Shown here piece after piece: positions 22,950 through 33,639 of a stretch of 64,000 nucleotides of DNA. Numbering within the stretch: position 1 is the stretch's first letter; every line of letters starts with the position of its first letter. A program made the position numbers and the translations under genes. The notes beneath the pieces are model-generated. The model did not search any database and had not been told where the DNA came from. It was given only the letters and a program-made list of their open reading frames with translations. Source of the stretch: Macrotis lagotis (lineage: Eukaryota > Chordata > Mammalia > Peramelemorphia > Peramelidae); contig NC_133665.1 in the NCBI RefSeq assembly GCF_037893015.1, forward strand, positions 40,996,537 to 41,060,536, read 5' to 3'.

Positions 22950-23290
22950 ATAGTACACTTTTGAGGATGGACAAAATGAAAGGAGAGAGAAAATAGAATA
23001 AATGGAAGTAGGGAGGAAAGGACAGAGGGAAATACAATTAGTAACAGCAACTGTGGGAAAAAATATGGAAGCAACTTCTCTGATGGATTTATGATGAAGA
23101 TGCACCCCAGAGACAGAGCTGATGGTATCTGAACTGAAGTACATTTTTTCTCTTTCTTTCACTTTGTTTTTTCTTGATGTTTTTCTATTTGTTTTGTGGG
23201 GGGAGGGGGGATTATGCTCACTCTTATAACAAGACTATTTTAATAATGTGTAAATAAATTTTAAAAATGTAAAATAAAAAATAAAATGTC

Positions 23291-24430
23291 AGGAAATTAA
23301 AAAAAAGAAAATAAATTAGAAAAGATAGCAAGATCATAGATTTGGAGTTAGAAGCAGTTTCTCTACAGACTAGGTACAAACAGATGCTCCACATATTTGT
23401 ATATTTTGAATGGTTCATCTTCAGAGTGGCATATTGGAAAGATAACTGGATTTGGTATCGGGGACATCAGTTAGAATCCTGTCTCTGTCATAGGCTAATT
23501 GTGAAGCCTCAAATCATCCCCATACCCTCTCAACTTTAATGCTGACCATCTCTAGTGCTCTTCTCATCAAGTACTTGCTAGGGAAAGGATGTACCAGGGC
23601 AGGAGGAATGGTGTAGGAGGGCCTCCCTCTGAGTAAACAACTATAAGACTTCTCTGTGCTTTAGTGTTCATTAATAGCCTTTATTTGGGGCCTTGGAGAC
23701 CTGCTATCTGTTGGAGTCAATCAATATTTTATGCCTTTCACAGACTGAGAGTTCTACCTGTTCAACAAATTGATATTCCCCGGGGAAGTATCCCATTTCA
23801 AAGTCCATGCTACAAGTGTGATGATTTCATGAATGTTTTATATAATAACAACCATCATATCATTTCTATTAATAATAAATCATTTCATCACATCTTCAGA
23901 GACAAACTCCAGAATGTGTAGGTTGCACATTATACCTCTCTGAGACTGACTGACTACTAGGTTCTCTAGCAATGCTGGCTTCTGACTATCGGCCCAGATT
24001 TCCTTCCAGTTCCAACTGCTGCCTTCCAAGATTTTTTACCCTTTTTAAGTAGGTCTGCCAAATGTCTGATTCTTGATCTGGCCCAAACTGCCATTCAAGG
24101 AATCCCAACACATACTGACTCAAAATTGCTTTTGACAAGACATTCTTAAACTTTTCTGCAACCCCCCCCCACTTTGCTTATGCCCCCTTCTCATTTTTGA
24201 ATGCAAAAGAGAAAATACATGGTATTACAAAGTGAGTCAATTATATTGAAATAGTTACTCAAATAGTTTTAAAAAGCAAGCTCCTGGACCCTCAGAATGC
24301 CTGCTTTAAGTCTTAACTAGGGCACCTATAGTTCTATTTATATTTATTAGGAATTGATGAGAACTGGAATGGGTTGACCCAGATAGCCATCTTGTAAAGG
24401 AAGACCATAATCTGCATGAGGAAGAAAGTG
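23291..24430. other. Intergenic, mostly unique
   Basis: No known repeat or exon recognised. The open frame 23664-23921 (85 codons) has no recognisable domain and no obvious splice context. Confidence 0.4.
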
Positions 24431-24434
24431 ATGA

Positions 24435-24590
24435 AGGTAAGGATGCTCATTAAATACCTATTGTGTGCTGGTCCCTGTATTAAGCACTTTGCAAATATTA
24501 CCTCATTCGATCCTCACATCCTTGTGACATGGTTGCTCTTAGAATTTCAATTTTATAGTCGAGGAAACTAAGGACTTTGCCCCCCAGCTG
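24435..24590 (-). repeat. MIR-family SINE relic
   Basis: 'ctattgtgtgctggtccctg', 'caaatattacctcattcgat' and 'attttatagtcgaggaaact' give the reverse MIR order. It is old. Confidence 0.65.
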
Positions 24591-24892
24591 TCTCCATAAA
24601 GACAAGTCTTTCTTTATGTCTCACTCCCTGACTGTGACCAGAATCTTATTCTGATGACTCTGGTTATAATTACAGAGTACAACATCACTTGAAAGAGAGA
24701 GAACTAGGAAAGAACTGGCTTCAAAATTGACCTCTGTCAAATTCTATCACCATGGGCAAGTGATTTCTATTTTCTGTACCATCAACTGTAAAATGAAGTT
24801 AAAACTATCTGTGGTATTCCTATGTCAGAGACTTGTTAAGACAGTTAAGAATGTAAGTGTTTTGTAAAATATAAAGTACTATATAGATACCA

Positions 24893-24893
<1 letters not shown>

Positions 24894-24924
<31 letters not shown>
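24894..24924. repeat. (ATT)n microsatellite
   Basis: About ten tandem ATT units directly before the next MIR copy, probably grown from its terminal sequence. Confidence 0.9.
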
Positions 24925-24929
<5 letters not shown>

Positions 24930-25132
24930 ATAGCTAACATTTATCTAACACCTACTATGAGCCAGGGACTGTGATAAGTATTTTATAAATCTCATTTTCA
25001 TTTTATCCCCACCAGAACCCTAGAAGGTGTCATTATATTTCCATTTTATAGATGAGGAAACTGAAGCAATTAGAGGACAAGTGACTTGCCCAGTTAATAT
25101 GTTTCTGAGGTTGGATTTGAACTCAGGTCTAG
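24925..25132 (-). repeat. MIR-family SINE, well preserved
   Basis: 'acacctactatgagccaggg', 'ccattttatagatgaggaaa', 'agtgacttgcccagttaata' and 'tttgaactcaggtctagg' follow the reversed MIR consensus closely. Confidence 0.75.
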
Positions 25133-26395
25133 GGGCCCATTACCATTCTTATTATGGTTACATCTCTTATCCCTTATAGCTTCACTCCAAAACAGGCAAG
25201 AATATCCAAGAGTCGGGCAGGCATTCCCTACTCCAAGTTCACAGGGGTATGGCCTCTCTTAATCTACCACAAAGGTGTAAAACACAGCAGGCAATACTTC
25301 CAAGGGCTGCCCAAAAACAGATGAAAATATTTAATATTTTAATTTATCATTTAACAAAACAGATAAGATTTAATAGAACACAGGTAATGTTTATATGTGG
25401 TTTTTCTAAGTCAATTTATATCCACAAGGATTCAAATGGACAGTTTAATGCCCACACCTACATAGTTTTACCAGCCCCACCTATCCTCTATGAAAACAAA
25501 ATACAAAGCATAGCATCTCTCAAGGTTTTCAGTGGCATCATTATAAATAGCAGTAGGTGAATATTCTGGTCTTTTGGGATATAGCCCCCTATGTCTCCAA
25601 GTATAACTCCTACTGTTTCACCTGTGGTTGTTGACCACCATCTAGGAAAGGGGGCTGGTCCTAGTTGGATCCCTGGAAGAATTCCAGGGGAATTTCTCTC
25701 TCCAATTCATGCTAATAGTTGACTGAGTCCTAGAGGCTCCTGTTGCTACCATGATCAGGGAGGTGGAACAATTGATCCATAGGGTGGTAAGGAAACCTCT
25801 GTTCCCAGTATCCCTGGTGAGAGTTCCATTCTGACAGCGTCTACAATCAATCCATCTAAAAAAGGAAGAATAAAAAACTTTGTAGGTGATTGGTGTTGGA
25901 CTCCTAACTTGTTACACAAGAGTGGATGAAAGGAGATATCACTAAAAGAGACTTCTCTATAAGAAAACAGTTCAGCTCTTATTACTCCAGTGACTTTCCC
26001 TTTGCATTGGTTTTTTTTTTTTTTGTTCCCCTTTTATTTGCCTATTAGAAAAAAATCTTGAATATTGATTGGGTTTTAAGCTACATGAAATTTTAAGCAA
26101 AGGTTGTACCAAAGAGTTTGGAAGGGAGTGATGATTTTGAGTCACAATACCAATAATGGCTGTGACCTCTGGAACCCTTCTCTATTTCCATAGGTGTGTT
26201 TAGATCAGAAGGCAGAAGGCCTCTTCAGGTAGTGGTCATGTTACCATTAGAGGGTCTAAGGAACAGTATCCTTGATATTCAGACTACTGAAAAGGCATGC
26301 TAACCAGTGGGTCACATACTGCTTGACCAGAGCTCCCTGTTAGTTCATAGAATGAGAGTAAGAATGTCTAGGTTCCACCTGAGCAGGAATCTCCT
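25133..26395. other. Unassigned stretch with a 103-codon open frame
   Basis: No recognised repeat or gene. The plus-strand frame 25249-25560 gives a basic product without a domain I know. Codon use looks random and there is no flanking splice signal of note. I saw no terminal repeats that would define an element. Left unassigned. Confidence 0.35.
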
Positions 26396-26397
26396 CA

Positions 26398-26790
26398 ACG
26401 TTGTTGTCATTCAGTTTTTTCAGGGATGTTTGACTCTTTATGGTTTTCTTTTTTAAAATTTATTTTTAGGCAATGGGAGTAAGTGACTTGCCCAAGGTCA
26501 CACAGCTAGGCAATTATTAAGTGTCTGAGGTTAAATTTGAACTCAGGTCCTCCTGACTCCAGGATCAGTGCTCTGTCCATGGCACTAGGGGATAAGAACA
26601 CCTGGTTGTTCCACTCTATGATTTTCTTGTCAAAGATTCTGGAATGGTGTGCCTTCTTCTCCAGCACATTTTACAGATGAGGAAACTGAGACAAATAGGA
26701 TGAAGTGACTGACCCAAGGTCACACAGTCTCTATCTGAGGCTAGATTTTAACTCAGGCCAGCCTGAGTTCACTGTCACCTCACTACCTCT
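26398..26790 (-). repeat. CORE-SINE (MAR1-like), split by a younger SINE
   Basis: Starts 'gttgttgtcattcagttttt' (reverse of the CAAC-rich tail), is interrupted at 26451-26612, and resumes with 'gattttcttgtcaaagattc', 'agcacattttacagatgagg' and 'acccaaggtcacacagtctc'. The head is diverged. Confidence 0.75.
26451..26612 (-). repeat. tRNA-derived SINE inside the CORE-SINE
   Basis: Target duplications ACTCTTTATGGTTTTCTT (26433-26450) and ACTCTATGATTTTCTT (26613-26628) bracket a reversed SINE whose head end is partly scrambled ('gcactaggggataagaacac'). Confidence 0.8.
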
Positions 26791-27498
26791 AAAACCCTGT
26801 ATTGTATCTTTGATTAAAGGTTGCACCATCTTTTGATCACTTCCAGTATTAGAAAATCTATTTCTTTCTCTGCTGAGTCTTTGAGTGGGTCTCAAGAGAG
26901 GCCACAGAAGATGGAGACAAGAAGGGATCGAGTCTTAGGAGCTCTGATAAAATTCATCAGCTAAGGACTCTAACTAAACTTTTGAGAAACAGAACCCACA
27001 AAGGGACCTAGTGAGGCAGTTCTCCTACTCAAGATAACCTGGAAAAGAGCAGAAAGGCTCTGCTCCTTGGGATCGGAGAGGCAGCCTGCCAGAGGGGTGG
27101 CCCACCAGAGCCAAAGAACTTCAGCCTCCCGGAGGCAGCCCCAGGGCACTGGGAGTCTCAGCTCACAGCAGCAGGGGAGTCTTCTGAGCTGCACCCCGGG
27201 GAGCACCGGGCACAAAGTGGGGGAACAGTGGGGGACCTCTGCCAGAGCGAGCACGAGGAGCCTAGCCCCAGGGCACACAGGGAGCAGCTTGGTCTTTCCA
27301 CAGCCCAGAGCTGGAAACAGAAGCAGGTGGAGCCCCCCAGGGCATGAGCCCATTGAGCTGAGGGAGGGGAGTGAAGAGAGACTGTGAGCTCAGTCCTCTG
27401 CCCCTGGAACAGGACTCTGGGGCTCTGACCACATTCAGATCCTGATCGCAGTCTAGGCCCCCCCATAGAACAGCAGCCCCCCCCCCCACCTCAGCCCC

Positions 27499-28738
27499 AT
27501 GGCAGAGGTGGGTGCTTATGGTCATTCACAGACCAGGAGGGAGGACAGAGCCTCACACACTGAGACCCTTGTGGGAGTGTCCCAAAAGCTCAGGAAGCAC
27601 CCCCAAAAAACAGGCTTAGGCTGGGAAAATGAACAAAGAAACAAGAGGAAGACCATTGAGAAATATTTTGCAAATGAGCCCAAGAAGGATCAAAATACTC
27701 AGTCTGAAGATGAGGAAGCACAAGCTCCTGCATCTAAAGACTCCAAGAAAAACAGAAATTGGGCTCAGGCTATGACAGAGCTCAAAAAAGACTTTGAAAA
27801 TCAAATGAGGGAGTTGGAAGAAAAACTGGGGAAAGAAAGGAGAGAGATGCAGGAAAAACCTGAAAATGAAGTCAGCAGCTTAGTCAAGGAAATCCAAAAA
27901 AATGCTGAAGAAAATAGCATGCTAAAAACCAGCTTAGGTCAAATGGATAAAACACTTCACAAAGTTATTGAGGAGAAGAATGCTTTAAAAAGCAAAATTT
28001 GTCAGATGGAAAAAGAGATAAGCAAACTATCTGAGGAGAACAAATCCTTCAGACAAAGAATAGAATTCAGGGAGATTGATGAATTTACCAGAAATCAGGA
28101 ATCAATACTTCAAAACCAAAAAAATGAAAAATTAGAAGAAAATGGGAAATATCTCATTGAAAAAACAACTGATATGGAAAACAGACTTAGGAAAGATAAT
28201 TTAAAAATTATTGGAATACCTGAAAGTCATGATCAGGAAAAAGAGCCTTGACATCATTTTCAAAGAATTACTACAGAAAAATTGCCCTGATATTCTAGAA
28301 GCAGAGGGCAAAATAGAAATGGAGAGAATCCACCGATCCCCCAGAGAAAGAGATCCCAAAAAACCAACCCCCAGGAATATTATAGCCAAGTTCCAGAACT
28401 CCCAAGTCAAAGAGAAACTATTACAAGAAGCCAGAAGAACACAGTTCAAATATCATGGAGCTGCAGTCAGGATCACACAGGACTTAGCAGCAACTACATT
28501 GGAAGCTCGTAGGGCTTGGAATACAATATACTGGAAGGCAAAAGAGCTTAGAATGCAGCCAAGAATGAACTACCCAGCAAGGCTGAATGTCCTCTTCCAG
28601 GGAAAAAGATGGACTTTCAATGAACCAAAGGAATTTCAAATGTTCCTTTTGGAATGGCCAGAGCTGAACAGAAGGTTTGATCTTCAGATACAGGACTCAG
28701 GTGAAGCATGGAGATTGGAGGAGATGGGGGAAATATGA
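27499..28738 (+). pseudogene. HAL1 ORF1 (L1 ORF1p-like), one frameshift
   Basis: Two overlapping frames, 27499-28251 (250 aa) and 28211-28738 (175 aa), together span an L1 ORF1p-like product of about 410 aa. The first holds a charged N-terminus (KTIEKYF), a long coiled coil (roughly residues 95-215, heptad-like Glu/Lys/Leu) and the RRM start NLKIIGIPES. The second holds PTPRNIIAKFQNSQVKEKLL, DLAATTLEARRAW and YPARLNVLFQGKRWTF, which match the ORF1p C-terminal domain. A single frameshift near 28211-28251 separates them. This is the best-kept ORF in any LINE here. ORF1p binds its own RNA and acts as a chaperone during reverse transcription. The start codon is uncertain. Confidence 0.8.
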
Positions 28739-29205
28739 GGGACTTAATGAGGATGAACTGCATGTATTCCTGCATAGAAAAATGACACTGATAATACTCA
28801 TATGAACCTTCTCAGTTAATAGAGCAGGTAGAGAGATTTTATAGTTGAAGCACAGGAGAAAGCTGAATTCGAAGATAAAATATGGTGTAAAAATGGAGCC
28901 AATAGAAAAAAAGGGAAATGGAATGGGAGAAAGAAAAAGGAGAGGAGGAATAGTCCAAGATATTTCACATAAGATGTTTTTTATTACAATGAGCTATTGC
29001 AATGATATGGAAGTGGGGAGGCAAGGGGGAATGAGGGAACCTTTGCTCTCATCAGAGATGGCTAGGAGAGGAAACAGCACATATACTCAATGGGGTATAG
29101 ACAACTGGCATAAGGAGAGGGGGGGACAGGGGGAAGGGGGTGGATGTGAGTGATGGAGGAGAGGATGGACCATGGGGGGAGAGTGGTCAGATATAACACA
29201 TTTTC

Positions 29206-29352
29206 TTTCTTACTTCTTGCAAGGGGATGGGATTGGAAGGCCTGCCCGGGACCACAGGGCCAGGTGGATTCTGGGCCTAAGGGGTGTTATGGGGGCTCAG
29301 GGCTTCTTGGCCCCAGGACCAGGGATCTGTCTGCTGTGCCACTCAGCTACCC
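29206..29352 (-). repeat. Reversed SINE at the shared HAL1 position
   Basis: Lies after 'ggtcagatataacaca', the same place as the SINE in copy A (after 'agtcagatacagcacac'). HAL1 sequence resumes with 'gagaggagagacagaataga' here and 'aggagagagaaaatagaata' in A. It shares diagnostic differences with the copy A SINE ('ggcctg', 'gggaccaca'). It is more degraded than A in its right half. Confidence 0.75.
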
Positions 29353-29540
29353 TACAGCAGAGTCAGAGTGAGAGGAGAGACAGAATAGAGTACATGGTAG
29401 TGGAGAAATAAGAAAGGAGGGAGTTGCGATCAGCAATGGCAATAGTGGAAAAATATGGAAGTAACTTTTGTGATGGACTTATCATAAAGAATGAGATCCA
29501 CCTATGAGAGAGTTGTTGGTGTTGGAACAAAGACACGCAC

Positions 29541-29700
29541 ATTTTTTGTTATTATTATTTGGGGGACGGTACAGGGCAAGTGGGGCTGGATGGCCTGCCT
29601 GGGGCCACATGGCGGGGTGATCTTTGGGTGTCTGGGGCTGGATTTGGATCCAGGTGCTCCTGGCTCAAGGGCCAATGCTCTGTCTGCCACCCAGCCACCC
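29541..29700 (-). repeat. Reversed SINE 2 in HAL1 copy B, A-to-G skewed
   Basis: Plus strand shows 'ctggatggcctgcctggggc' and 'atctttgggtgtctggggct' where typical copies have AA or A in place of several G. Copy A has no SINE at this point ('aagtacattttttctctttc' runs on there). Confidence 0.75.
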
Positions 29701-29734
29701 CTACTATTATTACTATTTTATTTTATTTTGGGTC

Positions 29735-29896
29735 TTTTTTTTCTTTCTTTTTTTTTGGTTTTTGCAGGGCAGTGGGGATCGGGTGGCTTGCATGTCACAT
29801 GGCTGGGTGATTGCTGGGTTTATGAGGCTGGATATGGACTCGGGTGCTTGTGGCTCCAGGGCTGGTGCTTCATCCATTGTGCCACCTGGCCATACC
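29735..29896 (-). repeat. Reversed SINE 3 in HAL1 copy B, A-to-G skewed
   Basis: Directly follows SINE 2 after a T/A-rich spacer. 'gctgggtgattgctgggttt' and 'ggactcgggtgcttgtggct' again carry G for consensus A. HAL1 3' sequence resumes with 'ttttttctctccccttta'. Confidence 0.75.
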
Positions 29897-30089
29897 TACA
29901 ATTATTACTATTATTTTTTTTATTTTAATTTTTTTCTCTCCCCTTTACTTTTTTCGCCCAAGCAAGTCTATCTATATTCATGGGGGAGGCGGGGTATTTT
30001 GTTTACTTGTAAACAAGAATATTTTATTAATGTAAAAAAACATTTGTACAAAATGAGAATAAAAAATAAATTTAAAAAAATAAGGTTAT

Positions 30090-30665
30090 ATTAAGGGAAG
30101 GATTAAGCAGACAAACTGTAAATTACAAAGTACAAAAATATTTATAGCTCTTTTTGCAGTGGAAAAGAATTGGAAACTGAGTGGTGCCCATCAATTGGGA
30201 ACTGATTGAACAAGTTATGGCATAAATGTGCTATAAGGAAATCTGGGAAGACATATGAACTAATGCAGAATTAAGTGGTAACGAAAGAACAAGCTTATAT
30301 AAAGATAACATCACATAACCTTAATGGACTTGCTCATTCCATCAGTACAACAATCAGGCACAATTTTGGGATTTCTGCGATGGAGAATACCATCTGTATC
30401 AGTGAAAGAATTGTGGAGTTTGAACAAAGACCAAAGACTATTACCATTAATTAAAAAAAAACCAACTTTTATCTTATTTAATTTTGCTATCTCTTATACT
30501 TTATTTTTCTTCCTTAAGGATATAATTTCTCTCTCATCACATTCAATTTAGATCAATGTATACCATGGAAACAATGTAAAGCCTAACAGACTGTCTTCTG
30601 AGAGGGGTGGGCAAGATTAGGGGAAAAATTGTAAAATTCAAAATACATAAAATTTTTCTAAAAAA
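30090..30665 (+). mobile_element. L1 3'-end fragment
   Basis: Plus-oriented 3' end of the younger L1 type. It includes 'gtggtgcccatcaattggga', 'gcgatggagaataccatctg', 'gagtttgaacaaagaccaaa', 'taccatggaaacaatgtaaa' and an A-rich end. It is the mirror of 9680-9990 and 14852-15440. It follows HAL1 copy B almost without a gap; whether it is a separate truncated insertion is not clear. Confidence 0.75.
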
Positions 30666-30949
30666 AGAGGCCACATCAAGCAAAAATTCATATATTTCCT
30701 CTTTTACCTTAACCTGCTTCTGAATCTTTTGAGTCTTAGAAGCCTGCACTTAGCTCCTTTGAATAATAGAAATAGAGCCTAACGTTGTACCCAGAAATAT
30801 TAAAGTTAACTTTTGTCCTTCCTGAGACCTTAAAAATTTCCAATAGTTCTTAATCCCAGAGAACTTCTTTTTCTTTCTGCTGTAGGAACAAACCCCAGTA
30901 AACCCAAACTCTAGAACCATTTCACTGGGCCAACCTTTCTATCAAGGTT

Positions 30950-31400
30950 TAGGTTCAGTTTTATTTAACACATTTTATTTTAACTGATATCTTTTGTTTT
31001 TACAATGCCTTTTTTTCTAAATCCTTCTAAATTCTAAATCCTTTCCCCCTTCTGCTACTCAGAGAGCTAACCCATATAACAAAGAATTAAAAAGAAAGAT
31101 GAAAAAACAGCTGGATTCATTAAAACTGTCCTATCAGAGCTGACAATCATATGCAATGTTTAATGAGCATAGTTCCTCATCTCTGAAAAGAAGAAAGTAA
31201 GACACATTTTCTCATCTCTTCTTCAGGGTTAGGGTTGGTTGCACAGTTTTTTGGTTGATGTTCTTTCCATTGACATTGTTGTATACATGGTTTTCAAGTC
31301 TTTCTATTCATCACTTCTTTTAGTGCATTTTGGCATCACAATTTGTTTAGCCATTCACAAAGCTAGAGTTGTCTACTTTGTTTCCAGTTATTTTCTACTG
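30950..31400 (-). repeat. Older L1 3'-end fragment
   Basis: Same subfamily as 12131-13200. 'cccatataacaaagaattaa', 'ttgacattgttgtatacatg', 'cacaatttgtttagccattc' and 'tactttgtttccagttattt' occur in order on the plus strand. Confidence 0.65.
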
Positions 31401-32685
31401 CAAACTCATTTATAGGTAACCTCAGGCTCACAGCCCCTTAAAATGGACTTCTCCTTATTGTGGAGATCAATGCCCCATGCCTATATGAACAGATATCTCT
31501 AGGTCAAATCTTCAAGTGTGACAAGTCCCTCTAAGTTCTCTTCAAGCTTTCAATTCCTTTGGGCCTTGCAGTCACTTTGGGGATTTCTGATTGTTTTGAG
31601 AGGGAAGATGCTTCAAGTTGCTTATGGAAAGAAGTCAACATGAGAGGAGTAGACCGTCTCCTTCATGTCCCTGTCTCCAGCTTGCTATACCAGACTTTGG
31701 GGAACTTCCTCTTGGTGAAATCTAGGACTGGCAGTTGAACTGAATTATCTCACTCCCTATTAGAGAGCTCCTTCACTCTGAAATTGTCTACTATATATAT
31801 TCTCCTGTGTTTACTTTCTTTGGTTTGTTTTGTTTTCTATTTGGATAAATGAATTTTCTGCATGAAAACAGTGTTTTTGGGAAAGGAGTAAAATCCTAGA
31901 TATAAAGCTTAGGGTTTTGTTCCCTTCTAACAATGAAAAATGATCAGAAGTTAGATTGAACCTGATCATATTTGCTAGACTAATGATATTTAATGGAGCA
32001 GGCCTGATATTCCCTCTATGTATAAAGAGAACAGAATGGTCAACCTTCTGGCCCTAACCTCCTGCTTCCCTTCTTGGCAGGAATTAAAGTCTCCCATGGA
32101 AAAGTGTATGGAAAGGAGAAGAGGCAAGAGATGTTTATTCTGCTTCTCTTTGGGAGACATGGTGACATTCTACAGGTAGGGGGACATCCCTTGCCACAAG
32201 TGGAATCTTCTTACATATAAAAAATAAGTTAGAATGAGGCTTCAGAGTAAAAAAGATTTGGGTTCACACTTCTAACATTTATTGCCTCTGTGACTCTAGG
32301 CAAGGACCCTTTTTTTTTTTAAGACTGAGTTTCCCTATTTCCTAGGCTAGATGTTTAGAGGCTACTCATAGCCCCATCCCACTGATGATCTGCATAAAAA
32401 CATTAATAAAATAGTCCCTGCCCTCAAGAAGAGGTTAATGAATTTCTTAAAATAAGAACCCATAGTAAAACTGGGTTTTGAGGATAGGTCTTCTGATTCC
32501 ATAGCCACTGTTCTTTCCCCCCTGCACCAAGAGACAATTCCAAAAGTGCATTATGGATATATACAAAAATAACTTGAGACTCTGTCCTTGTCACATAAAA
32601 TGAAGATTAAAGTAGGAAGCAGTTTGATCCAAAAGAAAAAAAAAAACATTGGTCCCAAGACTTGGGTTCTTATTCTGTTGTCATT
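31401..32685. other. Intergenic, mostly unique
   Basis: No gene or strong repeat recognised. L1-like sequence may continue weakly to about 31560 ('tctaggtcaaatcttcaagt'). Confidence 0.4.
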
Positions 32686-32825
32686 ACTTATTATCTGTTA
32701 GACCTTGGACAATTCAGTTAATGTCCCTATGTCTCAGCTTTTCCATCTATGAAGTGAAGAGGAGGAGGAGGGGAAAAGGCCTCTGAAAGACCTTCCAGCT
32801 CTAGAAATCTGATGCTATAACTAGA
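32685..32825 (+). repeat. MIR-type SINE relic
   Basis: 'ttagaccttggacaattcag', 'atgtctcagcttttccatct' and 'gaccttccagctctagaaat' follow the forward order. Confidence 0.6.
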
Positions 32826-33639
32826 TGACTTGTAAATTCTTTTCTAGCTCCAAACCTTGATCCTATGATATGATATGATCCAAGAATTATTATTTTAAAA
32901 CAATCCTTTAAGCTAGGGTGATTGAATTTGTTTGACTTTGATTCACAGTTCCTATATAGATTAAATGTCATTCATTCTTGGTCTCAATTTTTGGGGCAGG
33001 ACTAGTAAAAACTGGTAGCAAAATCAGTTTAGTTTTTAATTAAATCTTAGTTGACATAAAAAGAGAGGTGCTTTTGATCCCGATCCTCACCATCAAAAAA
33101 TAAAATAAAAGCATGGTCTTTTCTCTATTGGTAGAGTGAGACAAAAGTCAAGGTAAGGTTTTTCCCAGTTTCTATTAATCTTATTAGACTTTTCCTTGTT
33201 AATTTTTTAATGCATCAATCAATTAAACAAGGTAGCATATTACTTGATTATTTCACACTACCACCTCTTTCCAAGGAGCCTCTAGGTCCCTTGTATGTTT
33301 AGGTAGATTGTTGTGACTTTGTGGAGTATGTTTTTGAGATTCTGATGGATGTGCCATTTTAATGTTTCTCATAATGTTGACTGACAGCTGATCAAAGATA
33401 TAAATCTCTTCAAATTCAAAAAAAATTTGGTAAGTACCTAATAAGTACAAAGTCTTTGATAAAGCCCTTTCTCATTTTAGTAACATCTTTTACCAAAGTA
33501 ACTTTTTTTCCTAGACTTTTCCCTGATTTGAAAGGAAATTATTCAAACAGCTTTTAAACAATTCATCCTTCAGAGGGTTTAATTGGAGAATCTAAACCTG
33601 TAGAGAATCTAACTGAACTAAGGATCTCAAGCATCCAAG
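32826..33639. other. Intergenic, unique
   Basis: No repeat, exon or RNA gene recognised. The minus open frame 33253-33450 shows no domain. Confidence 0.35.

Larger units (their letters stand above)
13487..23290 (+). mobile_element. HAL1 (half-L1) copy A, split by an L1
   Basis: A non-autonomous L1 relative with a 5' region, one ORF1-like region and a 3' region, and no trace of ORF2. It starts 'gggtggagccaagatggtgg', the usual opening of these elements, runs to 14851, is interrupted by a reversed full-length L1, and resumes at 21671. ORF1 remains lie at about 14255-14835 and 21671-22300. It then passes straight into a purine-rich 3' region and ends in A-rich 'aaaataaaaaataaaatg'. Its order matches copy B at 26890-30085 along its whole length. 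Frames are decayed. Two SINEs sit inside it (21942, plus; 22808, minus). No flanking target duplication was identified. Confidence 0.75.
26890..30085 (+). mobile_element. HAL1 (half-L1) copy B with three reversed SINEs
   Basis: About 3.2 kb. A diverged opening 'gccacagaagatggagacaa' is followed by a GC-rich 5' region, a long ORF1 (27499-28738), then directly by the purine-rich 3' region that also ends copy A, and an A-rich tail 'aataaatttaaaaaaataag'. No ORF2 sequence is present, and the order matches copy A segment by segment, so the lack of ORF2 is a family trait rather than a private deletion. Three reversed SINEs at 29206-29896 lie in the 3' region. Half-L1s are known to be moved by L1 proteins. 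Confidence 0.8.

Noticed and set aside
25133-26395. Possible virus-like or other unlisted element
   Set aside because: No terminal repeats, tRNA primer-binding site or recognisable protein seen. Without these I leave it unassigned.
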